From: DYFT01 sp041695085
Lineage (GTDB): Bacteria > Bacteroidota > Ignavibacteria > UBA10030
Direction of reading: 5' to 3'
Assembly (NCBI GenBank): GCA_041695085.1
Contig: JBGFRO010000023.1
Span: 1 to 64,000 of the forward strand
DNA: 64,000 nt
Shown: positions 25,749 to 33,624 of the stretch, one piece after another
How positions within the stretch are numbered: position 1 is the first letter of the stretch
How the letters are laid out: each line of letters opens with the position of its first letter
Program-made: the position numbers and the translations under genes
The notes under the pieces: generated by a model
Told to the model about the DNA's origin: nothing
The model's database searches: none
Seen by the model: only the letters and a program-made list of their open reading frames with translations

Positions 25749-27644
25749 TCAGCCTCGTCCTACTCGGAGTCCGTTCAGAACCGCCAAGAGTTCAGAGGCC
25801 TCGTGAAAGAATACGGCGACCGCCACAGTCATAACTCCAATGAGAGCTGATGGGATGAGCACCGCCAGGATCAGCAATGAGAAAACAATATTTTGAGAAC
25901 TGATTGCTTTTGACCTCTTTCCGAGTGAGATGGCATACACTACTTTTGAAAGATCGTCTGCCATCAGAGCTGTGTCGGCCGCCTCAATCGCCGCATCCGA
26001 TCCAGCGATTCCCATCGCGATTCCAACGGTTGCCCGTGCAAGTGCGGGTGCATCATTAATACCATCTCCAACCATTGCAACCGGTCCGTACTCTCTTTCC
26101 AGCTCCTCGATAGCCCTGATTTTGTCCTCCGGCTTGAGATCGGCTCTGACATCATCAACGCCGAGTTCTTTTGCAATTGCTCTCGCTGTCACATTGTTAT
26201 CGCCCGTCAGCATCGCCACTTTGATCCCAAGCGCATGGAGGTCGCCGATCACACGCTTTGCTGTCTCTCTCACCTCGTCACGAAGAGCAATGATGCCTGC
26301 AATGGATTCGCTTGTGCCGACAAGGATCACGGTCTTTCCTTCATTTGTAAGTCTCTCAATATCCGGTAATCTGTCAGGATTCAGACCCAGCTCTACAAAC
26401 AACTCGGGTTTTCCGACATACACGATATTGTCTCCGACTCGTGCTTTCGCCCCTGCACCAACAAGAGCGCTGAATTCGGTTGCCTTGATGCCCTCAGCTC
26501 CCATCTCCTTAGCTTTTCCAGCAATAGCCTGAGCAAGGGGGTGTTCAGAAAATCTTTCGACGTTGTATGCCAGAGCGATAACGCTTGTGGAGTCGCCGTT
26601 CACAGCAATGACATCAGTGACGACAGGTTTGCCTTTCGTTAGAGTCCCCGTCTTGTCAAAAGCAACTACCTTAATCTTACCGAGGTTTTCAAGGTGTACT
26701 CCGCCTTTGACCAAGACACCAGAACGGCCTGCTCTCCCAATTCCTGCGGCGATTGCTACAGGCGTGGACATCACAAGAGCACACGGGGCAGCTGCAACTA
26801 AAAGAACAACCGCACGCGCTGCCCATTCCGAAACCGGAACACCAAGGAGCGGCGGAACGATAACGAGAAGCAAGGAGGAGAGAAGAACCACAGGCGAATA
26901 TCGTCTTCCAAACCGCTCGATGAAGAGTTGTGTATTGCTTTTTTGTTCCTGTGCTTCCTCGACGAGGTGAACCATTTTCGAGAGCGTATTGTCCGCAAAC
27001 GTTGCCGTTGCTCTTATCTTTAATGCGCCCTCCTGATTGATCGTGGCGGCGAAAACCTTCATTCCTTCTTTCTTCTCAACTGGAATAGACTCACCGGTTA
27101 CTGGAGCCTCATTGACGCTGGAACTTCCCTCGATTATAATGCCGTCGGTTGCGATAGACTCGCCTGGCTTTACGAAAAGGATATCACCGACAGCGATCTC
27201 TTCTGCGGGGATAGTTCTTTCTTCTCCATCCTTTAGGATTCTCGCTTCCTTTGGTGCAAGGTCAAGCAATTTCCGTATGGAGGCACGGGTTTTGGCATAG
27301 GTATACTCCTCCAAGCCCTCCGCAGCACCGTACAGAAACACGAGAAAAGCCGCTTCATCCCACATGCCGAGGATCGCAGAACCAACGGTTGCGGCAAGCA
27401 TGAGGATCTCAATGCCGATTTCCCGCTCCTCAATCAATTCCTCAAAGCCTTCGCGGATCCAATGATATCCACCCAGAATGATAGCAACGATATAGAGACC
27501 GACCTCGACATTTGGATGGAGCAGGTCACTATGAGCAAGGCCAAAGGCAATCCCCGTAATCCCTCCCGCCGTAAGAGCGTTTCGCATCGGTGGATGAGCG
27601 TACCACTTGCCCTCGAACATTTCATCACGATCAGTACATTTCAT
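25749..27644 (-). CDS. P1B-type heavy-metal ATPase (Co/Zn/Cd-like) with APC motif
   Basis: 631 residues, without an N-terminal metal-binding domain. The actuator TGES is at 183-186, the phosphorylated Asp at 330 (DKTGTLT), SEHPLAQAI is the HP motif and GDGINDAPALA the hinge. The TM6 ion motif reads APC (286-288) rather than the CPC of Cu/Zn pumps or SPC of P1B-4 pumps, while the last helix ends HEASELLAVLNGLR, close to the HEGG-type motif of P1B-4. It exports divalent metal from the cytoplasm, presumably handing it to the Czc tripartite pump of the same operon. Confidence 0.92.
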   Translation of the reverse strand: MKCTDRDEMFEGKWYAHPPMRNALTAGGITGIAFGLAHSDLLHPNVEVGLYIVAIILGGYHWIREGFEELIEEREIGIEILMLAATVGSAILGMWDEAAFLVFLYGAAEGLEEYTYAKTRASIRKLLDLAPKEARILKDGEERTIPAEEIAVGDILFVKPGESIATDGIIIEGSSSVNEAPVTGESIPVEKKEGMKVFAATINQEGALKIRATATFADNTLSKMVHLVEEAQEQKSNTQLFIERFGRRYSPVVLLSSLLLVIVPPLLGVPVSEWAARAVVLLVAAAPCALVMSTPVAIAAGIGRAGRSGVLVKGGVHLENLGKIKVVAFDKTGTLTKGKPVVTDVIAVNGDSTSVIALAYNVERFSEHPLAQAIAGKAKEMGAEGIKATEFSALVGAGAKARVGDNIVYVGKPELFVELGLNPDRLPDIERLTNEGKTVILVGTSESIAGIIALRDEVRETAKRVIGDLHALGIKVAMLTGDNNVTARAIAKELGVDDVRADLKPEDKIRAIEELEREYGPVAMVGDGINDAPALARATVGIAMGIAGSDAAIEAADTALMADDLSKVVYAISLGKRSKAISSQNIVFSLLILAVLIPSALIGVMTVAVAVFFHEASELLAVLNGLRVGRG

Positions 27645-27702
27645 TGCTTTCTCATTTGCAAAAGTTGACGTTGGACATAATGGAATGGTTGACTAACTCG
27701 TC

Positions 27703-28836
27703 TCAGTGCTCCTCCCCGAACGTTTCTTTCGCAAGCTCTGATTTCAAGAAGAAGCCGCCTTTGACGACAATCTTCTCACCGACCAGCAGCCCGTCAAGGA
27801 TTTCCGCAAACTCTCTTGTCTCAACTCCTGTGCGCACATCCCGTTTTTCGAACGTTGTGTCGTTCAGAGCAACGAACACAAAGTGCTTTTCCGTCTCGCC
27901 TAACAACGCGCTTGCAGGGATCTTGATTGTTTCCTTCCCAAGCTCCGTCTGAATGTGGACGTTACAGAACATTTCCGGCTTGAGTCTCCCGTTCTTATTT
28001 CGGACTTCAATGCGCGCTTTTACTGTGCGTGTTCGCTCATCCAGAACGCCATAAACCGTCGAGATCTGTCCTTCGAACAATTCACCTGGATATGCATTCA
28101 CCTCAGCACTCGCATTCATCCCCGCCCAGATACGCGGGAGGTCTTTTTCGTAGATATCGGCAAGTACCCACAGCGTCGAAAGATCAGCAAGTTCATATAA
28201 TTCGGAGCCGGTTTGTACAGCTGCCCCTTGCCGGACGCTGTTTTCGATGATGGTCCCCGTAAACGGAGCGCGAACAGGAAGGTATGTTTTCGGCGTCCGC
28301 CTTGATTCAATCTCCCGGAGATCATCTTCCGTCACTCCGACAACAAGAAGTTTTCTCTTAGCTGATTCATAAATCGATTGAGCTGTAGATCGCTCATTAC
28401 CGCCTGATCTCTCTGAGCGTTGGAACCGTTCAGCCGCCTGGAGGAACTCAGACTGCATCGAGAGAAACTCCTGACTGAATAACTCCATCAAGACCTCCCC
28501 TGTAGAAACCTTTTCATTGATTAACGCATAGACGTTTTCAACACGCCCACTGACACGGGCTGTGATGTGAGCAAGCTTTCGGTCATTGAAGCTCACTTTG
28601 CCGGGCAGAGTTAACGGAATGGCAACGGATTTCTTCTGCACCGCCTCCACCTGCATTCCCGCGTGGAACACTTTATGCTTATCAAGATGAACGATTCTGT
28701 TCTCCGCTGATTCAGACCTATGTTCGCTATGGCTCACTTCCGACTCTTCATCCGTTGTCCTTCCGCATCCACTTGTCAGCAGAAGTCCAAGAATACCGGT
28801 CAGGAGTGTGAGTGTTACAGATGTCAAATACTTCAT
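27703..28836 (-). CDS. czcB: RND efflux periplasmic adaptor (CzcB/CusB type) lipoprotein
   Basis: 377 residues from the ATG at 28836, seven bases after GGAG; the frame is open to 28971 but that part overlaps the TolC gene. The signal ends in a lipobox (LLTSGC). A His-rich stretch (SEVSHSEHRSE) follows and may bind metal. The adaptor core (GKVSFNDRKLAHITARVSGR, a helical hairpin around QEFLSMQSEFLQAAERF, then a barrel-sandwich half LPVRAPFTGTIIENSVRQGA) is complete. It joins the CzcA pump to the outer-membrane channel upstream. Confidence 0.92.
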   Translation of the reverse strand: MKYLTSVTLTLLTGILGLLLTSGCGRTTDEESEVSHSEHRSESAENRIVHLDKHKVFHAGMQVEAVQKKSVAIPLTLPGKVSFNDRKLAHITARVSGRVENVYALINEKVSTGEVLMELFSQEFLSMQSEFLQAAERFQRSERSGGNERSTAQSIYESAKRKLLVVGVTEDDLREIESRRTPKTYLPVRAPFTGTIIENSVRQGAAVQTGSELYELADLSTLWVLADIYEKDLPRIWAGMNASAEVNAYPGELFEGQISTVYGVLDERTRTVKARIEVRNKNGRLKPEMFCNVHIQTELGKETIKIPASALLGETEKHFVFVALNDTTFEKRDVRTGVETREFAEILDGLLVGEKIVVKGGFFLKSELAKETFGEEH

Positions 28837-28852
28837 ACAATCTCCATTTCCA

Positions 28853-30157
28853 TTATTGATCTTCAAATTGTAATTCAGCCGCTGCCTCAAGATCTGCAAC
28901 AGCGTTGACAAAGTTAAGTAGGGAGCGGGCATATTCCACTTTTGTAGCCCGGTACGTGCGATAGACATCAATCAGGTTCAACGCATCAATTTGATTATTC
29001 TGATACTGTGCAATGCCGGTCTTGAGTATGTCTTCAGCATCAGCCAGCAGGGTTGTGTCGAAGACCTTAACCTGTGTCTCGGCAACATCGACAAGATTGA
29101 ATGCCTGAAGAAGATTCGCACGAATTCTTCGTTGCGTGGCCAAAAGATTTAGTTCGGCTATGCTCACACCGGCGGAAGCCTCTTGCACAAGGCCCTTCGG
29201 TTCTTGCCAAAACCAGAGCGGGATCGAAAGTCCGAGCTGAATGCCTAAGCTTTTCGACGTTGTGCCGATAAACTGATTCGCATTGAACGGCGGTTCTTCT
29301 GCCCGTCGCTGCTGAAACAGTCCAAGTGTAAAATCCGGCAAATAGCTTGCCTTCGCTAACGACAAGACACTTTGTTGCCTGGCTACGGCACGCTGAGCAA
29401 TCTTGGATGTGGCACTCTCATTCATCAAGCGCCGGAGGAGCGTGTCTCGTTCCACACCGAGCGGCGAATAGAAGAGACTATCCGTCAACTCAAACAGCTG
29501 ATCCGGATTTTGTCCGAGCAAGAGGTTCAATTGAACCTTTCGCGCCTGAACATCGCGCTGAGCCTCCACGAGATCATTGTTGAGCCGTGTGAGCTCTACT
29601 TTTGCGCGAATAACATCGAGATAGGTCCCAGTGCCTGCCCTCAAGCGCGCATTAGCAACGTCGAGAAAATCCTTCAACAGCATTGCTTGTTCCTGTAGAT
29701 TTTCAGCTATGTGCCTGCTGAAGAGGAGGTTGTGGTATACCTTCTTCACGCGAGCGGTAACAACTTTCTTCGCTCGCTCATATTGCAGCTCAGCGATTTG
29801 CTTATCGGAGGTTGCAACGTCAATCCGGTTGGAGCGCTTTGTTGGAAATTCGATTGGCTGAACGATCCCGATGTCCTTCTCATCAGCGTCACCAATATTG
29901 AAACTCAACGGTGTTTCATTCCAGCCGAATTCAAGTTCTGGGTTGGGAATTCTGCCGGCTTGAAGGACGCGTCCGCTGGCAGCATCGATCTCTTTTTGCG
30001 CTCTTAAGAGTTCGGGGTTGTTATTCAACGCCAGGCGTATTGCCTCCTGAAGGGATAATTTCTCTGCCTCCCCTGAAGCTTTCGGTGCCAGCTGACTGAA
30101 TGCTATAAAAGGGAAAAGGAGAAAGACCATCCCGACTGTTGGGAAGATCTGTTTCAA
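28853..30157 (-). CDS. czcC: TolC-family outer-membrane channel of the czc system
   Basis: 434 residues from a TTG start that has GAGG six bases upstream; an ATG nine codons in is an alternative. A signal peptide ends near AFS-QLAP. The two-repeat efflux-channel layout is clear: LSLQEAIRLALNNNPELLRA, the GRIPNPELEFG strand, long helices, and a second repeat with LAKASYLPDFTLGLFQQRR. It is followed 16 bases later by the adaptor gene. Together with CzcB and CzcA it spans both membranes. Confidence 0.92.
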   Translation of the reverse strand: MKQIFPTVGMVFLLFPFIAFSQLAPKASGEAEKLSLQEAIRLALNNNPELLRAQKEIDAASGRVLQAGRIPNPELEFGWNETPLSFNIGDADEKDIGIVQPIEFPTKRSNRIDVATSDKQIAELQYERAKKVVTARVKKVYHNLLFSRHIAENLQEQAMLLKDFLDVANARLRAGTGTYLDVIRAKVELTRLNNDLVEAQRDVQARKVQLNLLLGQNPDQLFELTDSLFYSPLGVERDTLLRRLMNESATSKIAQRAVARQQSVLSLAKASYLPDFTLGLFQQRRAEEPPFNANQFIGTTSKSLGIQLGLSIPLWFWQEPKGLVQEASAGVSIAELNLLATQRRIRANLLQAFNLVDVAETQVKVFDTTLLADAEDILKTGIAQYQNNQIDALNLIDVYRTYRATKVEYARSLLNFVNAVADLEAAAELQFEDQ

Positions 30158-30268
30158 GTGTTACCTCGTTTTAGTTGATAGAGATGTGATGCGCGAAGTA
30201 CGCTCAAAGGCGCGCGATCAGATAAGCGAGATCCCCGCCTTAGAGATAGACTTGCTAAAGGGAGAACG

Positions 30269-30652
30269 TTATGAAGCTACTGGAGGACGGTAGATAAGAC
30301 GGTCGAAGCCGAAGGGGAGTGCGATCGTTGCTGGGAGAAATGAGTATTGCTGAGAAGAATAGGAAACAACATCGAAGTGACTGCCGGCAATCGTCGGAAC
30401 GTGACACACGCAGGAGCAATCGTTTGAACTGGTTCCGGAAGTTGATGACGATGCGCCGTGCTTGTCGAGCAACGAGCAAATGAGCGAGGCGCAATCCTCA
30501 TTGCTGTTTCCGGTTAGGCAATCAGGGTCGCCGCACCAGAAAAGGGAAAGCGTGAACACGACCGCAATAAGTGGTCCAGCGAAAGGAACGATATGTCGCA
30601 GATACGCCTGTATCACTGGTTGACAATGTAAGAAATCATGCCTCAAAATCAA
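30269..30652 (-). CDS. Cys-rich small exported protein heading the czc operon
   Basis: Up to 127 residues; the start is uncertain because no ATG exists (TTG at 30652 or GTG at 30616). A hydrophobic segment (FAGPLIAVVFTLSLFWCG) leads to a Cys-rich middle (WCGDPDCLTGNSNEDCASLIC and then SNDCSCVCHVP, quoted in part) and a tail ending IYRPPVAS. Short Cys-rich envelope proteins with this PP-containing tail often head Bacteroidota czc operons. A metal-sensing or metal-buffering role is inferred. It is first in the minus-strand metal operon. Confidence 0.55.
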   Translation of the reverse strand: MILRHDFLHCQPVIQAYLRHIVPFAGPLIAVVFTLSLFWCGDPDCLTGNSNEDCASLICSLLDKHGASSSTSGTSSNDCSCVCHVPTIAGSHFDVVSYSSQQYSFLPATIALPFGFDRLIYRPPVAS

Positions 30653-30899
30653 AATGTCGTCCTAGGTTTTTACCATCTTTGGGCCTGATAATTCTGTTGA
30701 CGGTTCCCGCAGCCTCCTTATTCTGTGCGACAGCAATGATTGTCGATAATCGCCAGTGACACGGCGACGCTAATCCAGATCGCTAACTCTTTCTGCATTC
30801 CCAAAAACATTCGGCGCAAAAGCCTGCTTTCCTTCCCCCCTTCTGACCATTTAATTACCTCCCGATTTTCATAACCGGCATTAGGCTGATTGCTCTTGG

Positions 30900-30967
30900 C
30901 CGATAACTCTGATTTTCAAATGCTCAGTTATCCGATAACCCTGATTTTCCAAAATCTCAGTTATCGG
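30900..30967. repeat. two tandem palindromic units before the tyrosine recombinase
   Basis: Unit 1 (30900-30932) and unit 2 (30932-30967) share CCGATAAC-y-CTGATTTTC at the left and CTCAGTTATC at the right. Each is nearly palindromic (CCGATAAC against GTTATCGG at its ends). They lie 58-125 bases upstream of a recombinase start, where recombinase-binding sites or an operator would be expected. A weaker match (CCGATTTTCATAACCGG) is seen at about 30862. Confidence 0.7.
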
Positions 30968-31024
30968 ACAGTTTTCAGTCAAAATCGTGCCTTCTAGAGA
31001 AAATTTTTTCGGAGCCGATCTAAG

Positions 31025-31879
31025 GTGAATACAAACAGGAATGGAAGCATTGCAATCTCGGACTTCCTCCAATCGCTCAAGAGGCAGAAAGTCTCTGAGA
31101 GCACACTGAAAGCCTATTGCACGGATCTGAGAGGACTCTTCGATCACCTCAAGTTGAAGTCAGACGCCTTGACTGTCGCTTCGCTTGAAAGGATTCAACC
31201 AGACGATATTGAATCCTACCTGAAGTCTCTCACTGAAAAGAACCTCAGGTTTTCCACTATAAAACGAACTGTCGCTGCAATCCGCAGGTTTTTCAGCTTT
31301 CTGCTCGACGAAGGGATCATCACAAACGATCCATCGAAGTCCTTGACGGTACGGCCTGTCGCAAAAAACGCTCTTACAGGTGACCAGGTACTTGCTCTTT
31401 TTGAATACCTCATTCAGCACCAAAAGGCTGGGAATGAGTGCGACATCATCAGGTATCGCCGGGATGAAGTCATTTTTCTTCTGATGATTCTCTACGGTGT
31501 CCGCCAGTATCAACTAAGCGGCCTGAAACTCTCTCAACTTAAGACGACTGGAAAGGATGTCCTGCTGACAGTCAAGAGAGGCTTCTCCATCAAACTTGAC
31601 AGCTTTGTTCTTCAGAAACTCAGGGACTACCTGTCGGTCCGCAAATCCAATGCAGACACGATCTTCCTGGAACCGCTCAGGAAGAAACCTGTAGATCACG
31701 CAAGTATGCGCACGGTCTTCACTGAACTGAGCTACGCTCTTGGCTTTGAGTGTTCACCGAAATCGCTCTACGACACGCACCTGCATCTGCAGCGGAATCC
31801 GGAAGAACGGCACAGAATCCTTGAGCGCCTCTCGACAGACCGCTTGCAACGAGTTTACGGAGCAGTATCAAATGCGTAA
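31025..31879 (+). CDS. tyrosine recombinase-like protein with degenerate catalytic box
   Basis: 284 residues from a GTG. The N-terminal SAM-like core-binding domain is typical (SESTLKAYCTDLRGLFDHL, 24-42; STIKRTVAAIRRFFSFLLDE, 77-96). The catalytic domain keeps Arg I (ILYGVRQYQLSGLKL, R160) and a C-terminal Tyr (LQRVYGAVS, Y278). The HxxR box, normally S-P-H-x-L-R-H, reads SPKSLYDTHLH, so the His and second Arg are lost. It may bind its sites without cutting or need a partner. Its stop overlaps the next start by 8 bases. Confidence 0.8.
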   Translation: MNTNRNGSIAISDFLQSLKRQKVSESTLKAYCTDLRGLFDHLKLKSDALTVASLERIQPDDIESYLKSLTEKNLRFSTIKRTVAAIRRFFSFLLDEGIITNDPSKSLTVRPVAKNALTGDQVLALFEYLIQHQKAGNECDIIRYRRDEVIFLLMILYGVRQYQLSGLKLSQLKTTGKDVLLTVKRGFSIKLDSFVLQKLRDYLSVRKSNADTIFLEPLRKKPVDHASMRTVFTELSYALGFECSPKSLYDTHLHLQRNPEERHRILERLSTDRLQRVYGAVSNA

Positions 31880-32255
31880 ACAACTCTTCGCATTCACAGT
31901 CTTCATCGCTCTGAGCAGCTGCAAGCTTCCGACAGCCTTGGACGATCCGGCACTGGTGAGCAACCTCCGTTTTTCTCCCAGTGCATTCGATTCGTTCAGA
32001 ACGAACACGGAAATCCGGTACACGCTGAAAGCGCCGGCTACGGTAAGCATCTTCATTACAAAGAGAGACTCTGCTGGACAAGAGTTTCTGGTCAAGACTC
32101 TCATTGAAAACGTGAATGAAACAAAAGGAACTCACGCACACACGTGGCTCGGAGACACAAACCAAGGACAGTTCGCACCACTCGGGAGCTACATCGGTGT
32201 CGTCCAGATTCGGCACAAACGCTTCGAAGCAGCAGTGTTGGTGTTTCACTTTTGA
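31872..32255 (+). CDS. lipoprotein with FlgD-like Ig fold
   Basis: 127 residues from the ATG at 31872, overlapping the recombinase stop. The signal ends in a lipobox (IALSSC, Cys near 17). The rest is a single beta domain: NTEIRYTLKAPATVSIFITK, then HTWLGDTNQGQFAPLGSYIG, which matches the FlgD Ig pattern (W-D-G-x-x-x-x-G-x-x-x-x-x-G-x-Y). Such domains occur in FCB-group surface proteins. Close coupling to a recombinase gene is unusual. The function is unknown. Confidence 0.7.
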   Translation: MRKQLFAFTVFIALSSCKLPTALDDPALVSNLRFSPSAFDSFRTNTEIRYTLKAPATVSIFITKRDSAGQEFLVKTLIENVNETKGTHAHTWLGDTNQGQFAPLGSYIGVVQIRHKRFEAAVLVFHF

Positions 32256-32287
32256 GGTGCTCAATGCTGCTTTTGCGCGTGGGCCAA

Positions 32288-32420
32288 CCGAAATCGACGG
32301 CGGGTGCAGAGGGGAGAATCAATCGAAGGGTTTAAATTTCGGCATTTCATTGTGTCCATCCCGGCAGCCGAAATTTACGGCAGGCGCGATGGCGATTGAT
32401 TCGTGGGTTTCGATTTCGGC
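32288..32420. repeat. two tandem palindrome-ended repeat units
   Basis: Copies at 32288-32343 and 32368-32420 each begin CCGAAAT and end ATTTCGGC and share ACGGC-r-GG near the left and GGGTTT-r-ATTTCGGC near the right. Each can fold end to end. They occupy the gap between two lipoprotein genes. Confidence 0.65.
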
Positions 32421-32434
32421 GCCCTTTTCTTTTC

Positions 32435-32470
32435 GTCCATTTTCTTTTGGGCGAGCAAAAGAAAATGGAC
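32435..32470. repeat. perfect 15-pair hairpin
   Basis: GTCCATTTTCTTTTG (32435-32449) pairs perfectly with CAAAAGAAAATGGAC (32456-32470) around a 6-base loop. It is not followed by a T-run. It may act as a transcript stabiliser or belong to a dispersed repeat family; the gap it lies in has no gene. Confidence 0.8.
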
Positions 32471-32557
32471 ACACAGCAAGATGATTAATACGCAAAATCT
32501 AAACTCCCGAACAAATCGGGTTAACCCACAACCACTCACAACAAAAAGGAGACCGTT

Positions 32558-33613
32558 ATGAACACCCCCATTCCCCAAAAATGGATGAGGCCGCTCGACG
32601 CCGTGACCTGGAGCCTTCTCGGAGCGGCCTTGACCCTTCTTATCGCCGTTTTCATCGGCGGCTGCGAACGCGAGAATCTACTCACGCAGCCAACCAACCT
32701 TCCCGAGGTCCCGCCACTCGAGTTTGAAGCAAGAGGCGAGGACTTCCTAATCTCTGCTCTCGACGAGGTCCACGCCATTGCGGATTGGACAAATGCCATT
32801 CCTACTGGACTTAGCGAACGTAGTGAAGTTCCGCTTTCTGGAATCCCGCTTAATAGCGGAATCCTGAAGAGCGGGACTAAGTCCACTGTCGAAATGAGCA
32901 TCCCGCCAGCTTCTGGGCGGGACCTGAACCTTCCGCAACGGGAAAACAAGCTCATCCTGTCTAAGTCGGCGACCGATACTGTCTATATCTATGGCGAAGT
33001 AACTCCAGAGGGATATGGCGCCGTTGTTACAGAGCGATACTCGTATCCGAAAGGGCTCTTGCTTATCACGGTCCGGAAAAGTCACGGCAAAGAGAATGGT
33101 CGCATCGTTACGCAGACGAAACGATACATCTCGTATGCCGACCTTCAGAACGACAATCCGCAGCAGACCAACGTAACGGAGTTGTATGGCCTCGCTGCTG
33201 ACACAATCGTGACGCACGTCCTTCGCAACGGCACACTCGAAACCTTCACGTTCCGGCTTCCTGTGATTACGAGAGTCGTTAATCCGCAGGATGGATCCAT
33301 TCGCATCACGACACGGTACGGAGCGAACGGTTACGTCATCTCTGAAGTACGAGATGGCAACGGCAACCTCATTCAGCTCCGGCGAAGCAATGGTCAGGCA
33401 GAAGGCAGCCTGGTGACGAGAACGGAGTTTCCCGATTCATCCTGGCGTCAGGTTCGAACAGTTGGCCAAGCTGATGGAACGATTCTCCGCGAGGTTACTT
33501 CGAGTCTCGGACCTTCATCGTCTGTTCAGCAAGCCGCAGTGTGCGAGTGCCTATGCGGATGCGGAGAGGATATCCGGGAATGCAAGACATGTGGCTGCAC
33601 TAATCAGCAGTAG
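32558..33613 (+). CDS. lipoprotein of unknown function containing inserted palindromes
   Basis: 351 residues. A long N-terminal segment has a membrane part ending in a lipobox (AVFIGGC, Cys near 36). Residues 84-109 are encoded by a 78-base palindrome. The remainder (about 135-325) is beta-rich with repeating pairs such as VYIYGEVTPEGYGAVVTERY and IRITTRYGANGYVISEVRDG, like YD/RHS-type strand repeats. It ends in a Cys cluster (CECLCGCGEDIRECKTCGC). A ribosome site AAAAGGAG supports the start. No named family is recognised. Confidence 0.65.
   Translation: MNTPIPQKWMRPLDAVTWSLLGAALTLLIAVFIGGCERENLLTQPTNLPEVPPLEFEARGEDFLISALDEVHAIADWTNAIPTGLSERSEVPLSGIPLNSGILKSGTKSTVEMSIPPASGRDLNLPQRENKLILSKSATDTVYIYGEVTPEGYGAVVTERYSYPKGLLLITVRKSHGKENGRIVTQTKRYISYADLQNDNPQQTNVTELYGLAADTIVTHVLRNGTLETFTFRLPVITRVVNPQDGSIRITTRYGANGYVISEVRDGNGNLIQLRRSNGQAEGSLVTRTEFPDSSWRQVRTVGQADGTILREVTSSLGPSSSVQQAAVCECLCGCGEDIRECKTCGCTNQQ
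32807..32884. repeat. 78-base palindrome inserted in frame in a coding region
   Basis: It begins GGACTTAG and ends CTAAGTCC; the two 24-base inner arms around a TAAT loop are near-perfect complements. Length 78 is a multiple of three and adds 26 codons without stops. A smaller palindrome (TCCCGCCAG...CTGGGCGGGA, 32901-32922) follows at once. Confidence 0.8.
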
Positions 33614-33624
33614 TCTGTCCCAAC

